Of a DNA stretch of 38,389 nt, positions 26,772 through 34,118 are shown in pieces. The translations under genes and the position numbers were made by a program. The stretch comes from Stenotrophomonas maltophilia (GTDB lineage Bacteria > Pseudomonadota > Gammaproteobacteria > Xanthomonadales > Xanthomonadaceae): contig NZ_RAUX01000013.1 in NCBI RefSeq assembly GCF_013464485.1, forward strand, positions 26,543 through 64,931. Direction: 5' to 3'. The stretch's first letter is position 1; each line of letters starts with the position of its first letter. Under the pieces are notes generated by a model. The model was not told where the DNA came from and did no database searches. It saw only the letters and a program-made list of their open reading frames with translations.

Positions 26772-28301
26772 ATGCAGAAGCGATCGAAGATCTGGCTGGG
26801 AGGTGCAGCCCTGGTGCTGCTGGCAGGGTGCAACCGGACGCCCTCGGATGGAGAGGTGGCACCGCCTGCGCCAGCCACGGCGGACGAGGCCGCAGCACCG
26901 GCCGCCGCCCCAGCGGGTTCAACGGCCGCCGCCGACGGCACCGCACTCACCGACCGCGATGGCAAGCCGGTGCCGCTGGTGCCTTTCGACACCAGCAGCG
27001 TGCCGCTGAGCGACACCGCGCTGGGCGGACTGCCGTTCTTCAGCCTGCCGCAGGGCTACGCGCCGCAGAACGCCCCGCACCCGCGCGCCTGGGCGCGCTT
27101 CCCGTTCCGGATGGGCGAGGGTGTGCATTGGGTGGAAGGTCCGAGCTGGTCGGCACGCATCGTGACCGACAGTGAGGCGGCCCCCGACAAGGCGTTCTCT
27201 GCGCTGGAAGTGCAGCGCAACTTCGACGGTGTGATCACCGCCGCTGGCGGCCGCAAGGTCTTTGAAGGCACGCTGCTGCGCGACATCTACTACGGCCCGC
27301 AACTGGAAGGCGAGATCGGTGGTGGCTTCATCGATGCGGTGAACGGTGAACAGGACGCACCCACCACCGTCTACGTGCTGCGCCAGGCCAACCGCACCGT
27401 GTGGGTGCAGCTGGCGGTGGACAGCAACGGCGCCGGTCTGGTGGTCGTGGATGACGTTCCGTTCAAGGCCACCGCGCAGTGGTCGGACAGTTTCCCGCAC
27501 CTGTCCCTGCCGGCCGGCTATCGTGAGCGCAACACGCCCGAGCAGCGTGATTTCGATGCCTTCCCGTTCTGGACCGGAGATCACTTCGAACCGGTCGAGG
27601 GCCGCACCTTCGCTGCCGATTTCGACAAGGGCGAGCGCGAATACTCGATGCATGAAGTCCGTCGCAACCTTGAGGCGATGATGGCCCAGGTCAACGGCAC
27701 CAAGGTGTTCGAGGGGCGCATCCCGCACGAGGCGGCCGAGGGTGTGTCGAAGCAGGTGCAGTCGTCCTACGGCAACGCGGCCAGCTACAGCTGGGACAAC
27801 TACGACACCGTTGTCTATCGCGTCGATCTGGCTGACGGCCGCCAGGTGTGGGTACATGCTCGCCTCGAATACCTCAGCGCAGGCTGGGTCGTGGTCGAGC
27901 GCAAGGGTTTCACCCAGACCGCGGCGCTGCTGCCGGCCGATGCGTTGAAGAAGAAGCTGGACAGCGACGGCCGCGTGGCGATCCAGGTCAACTTCGCCAC
28001 CGACAAGGCGCAGATCCTGCCGACGTCCGAACCGCAACTGGCGCAGGTGCTGGACCTGCTGCGTGCCGACCCGTCGCTGAAACTGTCGATCGAAGGCCAC
28101 ACCGACAACAGTGGCGCGGCCGCGCACAACCGCAGCTTGTCCGAGGATCGTGCGCGGTCGGTGGTGGCGGCGTTGACCGCCAAGGGCATCGCCGCCGACC
28201 GCCTGCAGGCGGCCGGCTTCGGTGCCGACAGGCCGGTAGCCGACAATGGCAGCGAGCAAGGCAAAGCGCGCAATCGCCGGGTCGAGCTGGTCAAGCGCTG
28301 A
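26772..28301 (+). CDS. Lipoprotein with duplicated N-terminal domain and OmpA-like C-terminus
   Basis: A 509-residue lipoprotein. The signal ends in lipobox LLAGC with Cys20. An Ala/Pro-rich linker (about 25-60) leads to two homologous domains: 87-230 (GLPFFSLPQGY, FPFRMGEGVHWVEG, LEVQRNFDG, RKVFEG) and 241-380 (SFPHLSLPAGY, FPFWTGDHFEPVEG, HEVRRNLEA, TKVFEG). An OmpA-like peptidoglycan-binding domain fills 401-509 (VNFATDKAQILP, EGHTDNSGAAAHNRSLS, RNRRVELVKR). It probably anchors the outer membrane to the cell wall. The duplicated domain is unknown to me. It is divergent from the receptor-phospholipase operon and shares its 150-base promoter region. Confidence 0.88.
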   Translation: MQKRSKIWLGGAALVLLAGCNRTPSDGEVAPPAPATADEAAAPAAAPAGSTAAADGTALTDRDGKPVPLVPFDTSSVPLSDTALGGLPFFSLPQGYAPQNAPHPRAWARFPFRMGEGVHWVEGPSWSARIVTDSEAAPDKAFSALEVQRNFDGVITAAGGRKVFEGTLLRDIYYGPQLEGEIGGGFIDAVNGEQDAPTTVYVLRQANRTVWVQLAVDSNGAGLVVVDDVPFKATAQWSDSFPHLSLPAGYRERNTPEQRDFDAFPFWTGDHFEPVEGRTFAADFDKGEREYSMHEVRRNLEAMMAQVNGTKVFEGRIPHEAAEGVSKQVQSSYGNAASYSWDNYDTVVYRVDLADGRQVWVHARLEYLSAGWVVVERKGFTQTAALLPADALKKKLDSDGRVAIQVNFATDKAQILPTSEPQLAQVLDLLRADPSLKLSIEGHTDNSGAAAHNRSLSEDRARSVVAALTAKGIAADRLQAAGFGADRPVADNGSEQGKARNRRVELVKR

Positions 28302-28313
28302 ACCACGCCCTCC

Positions 28314-29240
28314 TCAGTACCGCGCGTCCTTGGGTTTCGGGTCGCGCGGCCAGTCCTTGGCCTTGTTGGCGAAGTCCGGCCGCGGTTGGTTGATGAAGTA
28401 GCTGGCGATGTCCACCGCATCCTGGTCGGGCATCACCTGCTGCCCGAGCGGGGGCTCGCGGGTCACTGCCGGTGGCATGTTGTGCTTGACGAAACCTGCG
28501 GCCTTGTAGAGGCGCGCCATGCCGGCGCCGATGTTGAAGCTGTGGTCACCCCACAGCGGCGGGAAGGCGATGTCACCGCTGGCGTCGCGCCGGCCTTCGC
28601 CGTTGTCGCCATGGCAGGCGGCACACTGCACGGCGTACAGCGCCTGGCCGCGGATCGGGTCCGGCGTCAGTGTGTTGTTGATCGGGCCTTCGCTTGGAGC
28701 GGCGACCTTTGCACCGTCCGGCACAGGACTGCTCAGCCACGCCATGTAGTCGAGCATCGCGCGCATCTGCGGCGCGTCCTTCGGCAGCGGCTTGCCGTTC
28801 ATCGAACGCTGCAGGCAGCCGTTGATGCGCTCGGTCAGCCCGATCACCTTGCCCGGGCGCGGCATGTAACGCGGATAGGCACCACCGCCAGTGTTGAAGT
28901 AGTGGTTGCCAAGCGGCCGCTTGCCCTCGGCCATGTGGCACGAATTGCAGTTCAGGTCGTTGCCGACGTTGTCCGGCAGCAGCCGTGCGGTTTCGTTGAG
29001 GAGGCGACGGCCGAGCATCACCGACTCGGCGTTGCCGAGCGCGGCGATCTCTTCGGCACTGGGCGCCTGGTAGTGCCCGACCACCTTGCCCTGCGCATCG
29101 AGGATGTCGAGCGTGCTGGCCGCCGCGGCGTCCAGGTCCGGGTACAGATGACGATAGGCGAGGGTGCCGGCACCGGCCAGCAGCACAAGGGTGATGGCGC
29201 TGCCGATGAGCCAGCGGGAACGTCTGCGCGAACGCTTCAT
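28314..29240 (-). CDS. Diheme c-type cytochrome, TsdA-like (thiosulfate dehydrogenase family)
   Basis: A 308-residue periplasmic or membrane-anchored cytochrome. One membrane helix (about 11-29) precedes two heme motifs: CNSCH at 98-102 and CAACH at 206-210. Cys142 in ERINGCLQRSMNGKPLP sits where TsdA enzymes carry the cysteine ligand of their active heme, so thiosulfate/tetrathionate chemistry is plausible. Its ATG at 29240 overlaps the stop of the triheme cytochrome by four bases (ATGA), so translation is coupled. Its stop lies only 12 bases from the convergent lipoprotein stop. Alternatively it is a generic electron carrier that shares the TsdA fold. Confidence 0.82.
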   Translation of the reverse strand: MKRSRRRSRWLIGSAITLVLLAGAGTLAYRHLYPDLDAAAASTLDILDAQGKVVGHYQAPSAEEIAALGNAESVMLGRRLLNETARLLPDNVGNDLNCNSCHMAEGKRPLGNHYFNTGGGAYPRYMPRPGKVIGLTERINGCLQRSMNGKPLPKDAPQMRAMLDYMAWLSSPVPDGAKVAAPSEGPINNTLTPDPIRGQALYAVQCAACHGDNGEGRRDASGDIAFPPLWGDHSFNIGAGMARLYKAAGFVKHNMPPAVTREPPLGQQVMPDQDAVDIASYFINQPRPDFANKAKDWPRDPKPKDARY

Positions 29241-30583
29241 CGTGCGGCCTCCTGCGGAACGTAGTGGACCGGCTTGTCGCGCACCACCCGGCGCATCCGC
29301 GCCACGTCGACCTCGCTCACCGCGCTGGCCTGGTTGCCCCAGCTGCTGCGGATGAAGGTCAGGATCTGTGCCAGCTGCGCGTTCGGCAGCTGCTCGAAGC
29401 CGGGCATGGTGAAGGCCATGCGGTCATGCGGCGTATGCGGCGTGCGGCCGCCGATCAGGGTCACCTGCACCAGCGAACTGGGGTCGTCAGCGAACACGAT
29501 CGAATTGCCGGCCAGGGCCGGGTAGACGCGCGGCATGCCGCGGCCGTCGGCGCGATGGCAGGCCTGGCAGTGCTCGGCATAGGCCAGCGACCCGGCGACG
29601 CGGTAGTCGCCGCTGCGCATCGCGGTGGTGGTGGTATCCGCACCAGCCGACCATTGCGCGCTACGGCCCTCGCGTGCCGGCAGCTGCTTCAGGTAACGCG
29701 CCATCGCCAGCAGATCGGCGTCGGACAGGTATTGGGTGCTGTGCTCGACCACATCGGCCATGCCACCGAAGGCCGCCGAACGATCGGTTCGTCCGGTGCG
29801 CAGGAAGTCGACGATCTCGCCCTCGCTCCAGCTGGCCAGACCTGTCGATTCATTGCGCAGGTTCTTCGCATACCAGCCTTCCAGCACCGAGCCGGACAGG
29901 AACTGGCGGCTGCCATCATCGGCCATCGCCTTTTCCTGGAACGCCAACCCGCGTGGTGTGTGGCAGGCGCCGCAGTGGGCCAGGCCTTCCACCAGTTCGG
30001 CACCGCGCTGTTGGCTGGCATCCAGCGATGGATCCGGGTTGAACGTGCGCGGGCGTGCGAACAGAAGCTGCCACCAGGCCAGTGGCCAGCGCATGTTGGC
30101 GGGCCACGGAATCGTGCTGTCGGCGTTGTCCTGCTTCACCGGCTGCACCGAGCCCATGAAGTAGGCGTACAGCGCCTTGATCTCGGCGTCGCTGGCGATC
30201 ACGTACGAGGCGTACGGCATTGCCGGGTACAAAGGCTGCCCATCGTGACGGAAGCCGCGGCGCACCGCGCGCTCGAAGTCGGCGTAGTCGTAGGTGCCAA
30301 TGCCAGTGTCCGGATCAGGCGTGATGTTGGTCGAGTAGATCGTGCCCATCGGCGTCTGCATGCCGAGGCCACCGGCGAACGGCTTGCCGCCGGGCGCGGT
30401 GTGGCAGGCCGCGCAGTCGGCCGCGCGCGACAGGTACTGTCCCTGCGCGATCAGCGTTGGATCGTGGATGTCGACCTGCGCCGTCTGTCGCGGTGCGAAC
30501 CAGTAGGGCGTGGTGCGGGCGATGCCGTAGGCGGCGGCCAGCGTGGCGGCCAGGGCAATGGCGAGCTTGAACGAGGTGCGCAT
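29237..30583 (-). CDS. Triheme c-type cytochrome, dehydrogenase electron-transfer subunit type
   Basis: A 448-residue protein. One N-terminal membrane segment or signal (about 5-24) precedes three heme motifs: CAACH at 57-61, CGACH at 204-208 and CQACH at 339-343. The architecture and spacing match the cytochrome subunit of membrane alcohol, gluconate or aldehyde dehydrogenases, which passes electrons to quinone. No catalytic dehydrogenase gene is adjacent; its partner here seems to be the TsdA-like cytochrome. The ATG at 30583 opens the membrane segment but has no clear ribosome site. A perfect FNR/Anr box ends 35 bases upstream. Confidence 0.88.
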   Translation of the reverse strand: MRTSFKLAIALAATLAAAYGIARTTPYWFAPRQTAQVDIHDPTLIAQGQYLSRAADCAACHTAPGGKPFAGGLGMQTPMGTIYSTNITPDPDTGIGTYDYADFERAVRRGFRHDGQPLYPAMPYASYVIASDAEIKALYAYFMGSVQPVKQDNADSTIPWPANMRWPLAWWQLLFARPRTFNPDPSLDASQQRGAELVEGLAHCGACHTPRGLAFQEKAMADDGSRQFLSGSVLEGWYAKNLRNESTGLASWSEGEIVDFLRTGRTDRSAAFGGMADVVEHSTQYLSDADLLAMARYLKQLPAREGRSAQWSAGADTTTTAMRSGDYRVAGSLAYAEHCQACHRADGRGMPRVYPALAGNSIVFADDPSSLVQVTLIGGRTPHTPHDRMAFTMPGFEQLPNAQLAQILTFIRSSWGNQASAVSEVDVARMRRVVRDKPVHYVPQEAAR

Positions 30584-30617
30584 GGCGGCACTGTGCGCAT
30601 TCCCGTGCGCGCGTTCC

Positions 30618-30631
30618 TTGATCCGGATCAA
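30618..30631. promoter_or_regulatory. FNR/Anr box
   Basis: TTGAT-CCGG-ATCAA is a perfect match to the FNR/Anr consensus TTGAT-N4-ATCAA. Its centre is about 41.5 bases from the triheme cytochrome start codon and about 142 bases upstream of the hydrolase at 30767. Low-oxygen control of the cytochrome operon is the likelier role. Confidence 0.8.
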
Positions 30632-30645
30632 TGACTGAACGGATA

Positions 30646-30664
30646 CAGCTTGTACACCAAGCTG
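30646..30664. other. Short hairpin in the cytochrome/hydrolase intergenic region
   Basis: CAGCTTG (30646-30652) and CAAGCTG (30658-30664) form a perfect 7-bp stem around TACAC. It is 15 bases from the FNR/Anr box. Its role is unknown; it could be an operator or a leader structure. Confidence 0.3.
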
Positions 30665-30766
30665 AATCGTTCCTGCGTTGTCATCAAGCCGTCATCCGCG
30701 CGCGATAGATGGCCGGCGCCCGCGTCGCTAACCTGCCACGCTGTCGCACCTTTTCCCTGATTGCCC

Positions 30767-31885
30767 ATGAAGCGCCTGCTGCTGTTGTTGCTGGCGTGCG
30801 CCGGCCTGTGGCTGGCTGCATGCTCTTCTTCGATCAACGCGTCGTCCACCTCGCTCGCCGATTGGCTGATCGCGCCGGGTGGCGTGTCGACCCTGCTCGA
30901 TCGCCCGCGCATCGCCGCGGCCATTGCCGAACTGCCCAACCGCCACGGCTTCGCACCCGGTCGCGATGGCGTGCCGATCTTCTGGCGCGTGTTCGATCCC
31001 GGTGATTACGGCGCGCGCTACCGCTACCTGCCGCAGCGCCACGAGAACGGCCTGCCGCTGGATACCGGGCTGAGCCTGGCGGTACCGCAGCCGTTCCGCG
31101 CGCAGGCGCCACGCGGCACCGTGGTGCTGCTGCACGGCTGGATGATGAACGGTGATTCGATGCTGCCGTGGTCTCTTCAGCTGGCCGAATCCGGCTACCG
31201 CGTGGTCACGCTCGACCTGCGCAACCATGGCCAGTCCGGTGCGGGGCCGTCCGGCTATGGCACCTACGAATCGGACGATGTGGTCGATGTGATCAACGAG
31301 CTGCGTGCGCGCGGCGAAGTGACCGGCCCGCTGTACCTGTTCGGCGTTTCCTATGGTGCCGCCACAGCGGTGTTCACAGCCGACAAGCTCGGCGACCAGG
31401 TGGAAGGCGTGGTGGCGATGGAATCGTTTGCCAACGCAGGTGTGGCCATCCGCACGATGATTCCGCACCTCATGGGGCTGCAGCCGGAAGGCTTGAAGGC
31501 GCAGGCGGTGGCCTCCTACGCGCGCTGGCGCTACGGCGGCCAGGATATCAACCAGGTGATCGCCGCCGCCAGCCGCCGCATCGATGTCGATCTGGACCGC
31601 GTGGACGTGGCGCGCGCGCTGGCCGATACCCGTGCCTGCGTGCTGCTGCTGCACGGGCAGGGCGACCAGCACATTCCGGTCAGCCAGGGCCGCGAGCTGG
31701 CGCAGGCCAACCCGCGCGCGCACTACATCGAGATGCGTGGCGAGGACCACATCACTCTGCCGCTGCGGCTGGACCTGCTGGCTGGCGTGGTCGACGACTG
31801 GATGGCGCGCGACGAGCACCACCCGAAGAGCGCCTGCCCAGCCCCGCAACTGCCAGCCCAGGCCGAGTGGCTGGCCCACACCTGA
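30767..31885 (+). CDS. Alpha/beta hydrolase lipoprotein
   Basis: A 372-residue serine hydrolase with a lipoprotein signal (MKRLLLLLLACAGLWLAAC; lipobox Cys19). The fold is shown by VVLLHGWMMNG (about 119-129, oxyanion region), VVTLDLRNHGQSG, the nucleophile elbow GVSYGAATA (Ser near 194), LLLHGQGDQHIP (acid) and GEDHITLP (His). The ATG at 30767 lacks a clear ribosome site; a TTG two codons upstream is possible. It probably sits in the outer or inner membrane facing the periplasm. The substrate is unknown. Confidence 0.85.
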   Translation: MKRLLLLLLACAGLWLAACSSSINASSTSLADWLIAPGGVSTLLDRPRIAAAIAELPNRHGFAPGRDGVPIFWRVFDPGDYGARYRYLPQRHENGLPLDTGLSLAVPQPFRAQAPRGTVVLLHGWMMNGDSMLPWSLQLAESGYRVVTLDLRNHGQSGAGPSGYGTYESDDVVDVINELRARGEVTGPLYLFGVSYGAATAVFTADKLGDQVEGVVAMESFANAGVAIRTMIPHLMGLQPEGLKAQAVASYARWRYGGQDINQVIAAASRRIDVDLDRVDVARALADTRACVLLLHGQGDQHIPVSQGRELAQANPRAHYIEMRGEDHITLPLRLDLLAGVVDDWMARDEHHPKSACPAPQLPAQAEWLAHT

Positions 31886-31890
31886 AAAAT

Positions 31891-31958
31891 GGGGACGGAG
31901 GGGATTAAGTCGTTTCCAACCCAGGTGTGCGGGAAACGACTTAATCCCCTCCGTCCCC
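31891..31958. repeat. REP-like palindrome between convergent genes, probable bidirectional terminator
   Basis: Perfect 27-base inverted arms (31891-31917 and 31932-31958) that begin GGGGACGGAGGGGATTAAGT, with a 14-base loop. Flanking A-runs (31885-31889) and T-runs (31959-31963) give terminator form in both directions. It separates the hydrolase lipoprotein from the convergent MFS gene. The arm sequence looks like a dispersed intergenic repeat of this genus. Confidence 0.75.
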
Positions 31959-31966
31959 TTTTTGTA

Positions 31967-33106
31967 TCAGGGCAGGCGTTGTGCCAGTGCGCGGGCGGAT
32001 GCGGCTACGCCCAGCAGCAGGGCGGCCACGCACAGGAAGGCGAAGCCGAGGCTGGTGGCGTGAGCCAGCGCACCGATGGCTGCCGGGCCGGCGAGGATGC
32101 CGGCGTAGCCCAGCGTGGTGACCGCGGTGATGGCGATGCTCTCCGGCATCACTCGCTGCTGGCCGGCCATCGAGAACAGCGCCGGCACGATGTTGGCGCA
32201 GCCCAGCCCGACCAGCACGTAGCCGGCCAGGACCACCGGGAACGATGGCACCAGCGTGGCCAGGCTGAAGCCCGCCGCTGCGGTGATGCCGCCGATGACG
32301 ATCGTGCGGGTGCGGCCGAGGCGCTCGACGATGCCATCGCCGAACAACCGCATCGCGGTCATTGCCAGGGTGAACACCGCAAAGCCAGCCCCGGCCTGGT
32401 CGCGCGGCACCTGCCGCACCTCGGCCAGGAACACCGCGCTCCAGTCGAGCATCGAGCCTTCGCCGAGGAACACCACGAAGGCCAGCACGCCGATGAACAG
32501 CACCACGCCATGTGGCAACGCCAGCAACGGCCCCTCATGCAGGATCCGTTGCGGGCGCCAGTGCGGCGCCGAGAGCGCCGCCACAAGCAGCAGTGCCGTC
32601 ACCGAGGCCAGCGCGGCCATCCACAACGGCGTTCCCAGCACCAGCAGGCCGGTCATGCAGCCCGCACCGACGAAACCGCCAATGCTGTAGAAGGCATGGA
32701 AGCCCGACATCATCGGCCGCCCGGCATCGCGCTCGACGGCCACCGCCTGCATGTTCATCGCGCAGTCCAGCGCGCCGACGCCAGCGCCGAACACGAACAG
32801 CGCCGCCCCCAGTGCCAGTGGCGTCGGTGCCAGTACCAGCAGGGGCAGGGCGCACAGCATCATCGCGCAGGTGATCACCATCACCCGGCGGCAGCCCAGC
32901 CGCCCCGTCAATGCGCCTGCCAGCGGCATCGCCAGCAGCGAGCCGAGGCCGAGGCACAGCAGCACGGCACCGAGGCTGGCATCGGACAGCCCGGCCTTGG
33001 CTTTGGCGTAAGGCACCATCGGTGCCCATGCGGCGGTGGCGAATCCGGGAATGAAGAAGGCAGCACGGGTGGCGTGCTGCTGGGCACGTGGGGATGAAGG
33101 CGTCAT
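31967..33106 (-). CDS. MFS transporter (YbjJ/fucose-permease-like)
   Basis: A 379-residue major facilitator protein with about 12 membrane segments. LGAVLLCLGLGSLLAMPLAGALTGRLGCRR is the conserved loop 2-3 region; FHAFYSIGGFVGAG recalls sugar permeases of the FucP/YbjJ branch. The ATG at 33106 (MTPSSPRAQQ) has GGAGC upstream on the minus strand; the frame stays open to 33163, but that start would lie downstream of the operator-like palindrome and adds a polar stretch. Substrate is unknown. The LacI-type palindrome 30 bases upstream suggests control by a carbohydrate-responsive repressor encoded elsewhere. Confidence 0.82.
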   Translation of the reverse strand: MTPSSPRAQQHATRAAFFIPGFATAAWAPMVPYAKAKAGLSDASLGAVLLCLGLGSLLAMPLAGALTGRLGCRRVMVITCAMMLCALPLLVLAPTPLALGAALFVFGAGVGALDCAMNMQAVAVERDAGRPMMSGFHAFYSIGGFVGAGCMTGLLVLGTPLWMAALASVTALLLVAALSAPHWRPQRILHEGPLLALPHGVVLFIGVLAFVVFLGEGSMLDWSAVFLAEVRQVPRDQAGAGFAVFTLAMTAMRLFGDGIVERLGRTRTIVIGGITAAAGFSLATLVPSFPVVLAGYVLVGLGCANIVPALFSMAGQQRVMPESIAITAVTTLGYAGILAGPAAIGALAHATSLGFAFLCVAALLLGVAASARALAQRLP

Positions 33107-33135
33107 GCGCGATGCGAAGCTCCAGGGGGTATTTA

Positions 33136-33149
33136 TGAAAACGTTTTCA
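33136..33149. promoter_or_regulatory. LacI-family-type operator upstream of the MFS gene
   Basis: TGAAAACGTTTTCA is a perfect 14-bp palindrome with the central CG typical of LacI/GalR-family operators. It lies 30 bases upstream of the MFS start. No LacI-type gene is in the window, so the regulator would act in trans. Confidence 0.65.
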
Positions 33150-33290
33150 GGCCGGCTCGGCAAGTGCCATGCGTGACATCGGGCGACGCATACGATTGCA
33201 CTGACCCGATCGCGTCACTGGCGATTAACGTCGCTCAAGGACAGTGGCTGCACGGTCGGCACCCCGCCGGCCGCTGCCGGAGATCCGTAC

Positions 33291-33986
33291 ATGAGCACGA
33301 CACCGACCATCCTCCTCGTCCATGGATTCTGGGGCGGGGCCGCGCACTGGGCCAAGGTGATCCTGGAACTGCATCGCAGTGGCCACGACCGCGTGCAGGC
33401 GGTGGAGCTGCCGCTCACCTCGCTGGCCGACGATGCCGGGCGCACCCAGAAGATGATCCGCCAGATCGACGGTCCGGTGCTGCTGGTCGGCCATTCCTAC
33501 GGCGGCGCGGTGATCAGCCAGGCAGGCAACGAGGCCAATGTAAAAGGCTTGGTCTACATCGCCGCCTTTGCTCCCGATGCAGGCGAGAGCCCCGGCGGCA
33601 TCACCCAGCAGCACCTGCCGGAAGCGGCGCCGAACCTCGCCCCGGACAGCGACGGCTACCTGTGGCTGCGCGCGGACAAGTTCCATGAGAGCTTCTGCCA
33701 GGACCTGAGCGACGACGAAGGCCGGGTGATGGCGGTGACCCAGAAGGCGCCGCTGGCCAGCACTTTCGGCGATACGGTCAGCGACCCCGCGTGGAAGCAC
33801 CGGCCGAGCTGGTACGAGCTGTCCCGCCACGACCGCATGATCGCGCCGGAAAACCAGAAGGCCATGGCCGCAAGGATGCAGCCCAAGCGCCTGCTGGAGC
33901 TCGATGCCAGCCATGCTTCACTGGCCTCGCAGCCGAAGGAAGTGACCGCGCTGATCCTGGAGGCCTGCGCCGCCATCGGCGGCTGA
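33291..33986 (+). CDS. Alpha/beta hydrolase, esterase EstC type
   Basis: A 231-residue cytoplasmic hydrolase with no signal peptide. It starts MSTTPTILLVHGFWGGAAHW, giving the HGF oxyanion region at 11-13; the nucleophile motif GHSYGG places Ser69; the likely catalytic His is in ELDASHASLASQP near the C-terminus. The start has GGAG upstream. It resembles esterases of the EstC/pyrethroid-hydrolase-like branch (LVHG plus GHSYGG and short length), but the substrate cannot be told. It stands alone between the MFS gene and the siderophore receptor. Confidence 0.85.
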   Translation: MSTTPTILLVHGFWGGAAHWAKVILELHRSGHDRVQAVELPLTSLADDAGRTQKMIRQIDGPVLLVGHSYGGAVISQAGNEANVKGLVYIAAFAPDAGESPGGITQQHLPEAAPNLAPDSDGYLWLRADKFHESFCQDLSDDEGRVMAVTQKAPLASTFGDTVSDPAWKHRPSWYELSRHDRMIAPENQKAMAARMQPKRLLELDASHASLASQPKEVTALILEACAAIGG

Positions 33987-34118
33987 TCTCGCGCCAGCAC
34001 ACCGCACGACAGCCGGGGCGTAGGGGAGTACACTCCTGCGCCTGCGGCCCTCCTGCCGCGTCCCTCTCTTCCCTCCAGCCGTCGCCAGAGGATCCCACCC
34101 TATCGTGGAGGTCCCGCC

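Noticed and set aside
31889-33097. A 402-residue plus-strand frame opposite the MFS gene
   Set aside because: Low-complexity Gln/His/Arg-rich product; the minus strand gives a proper 12-helix transporter.
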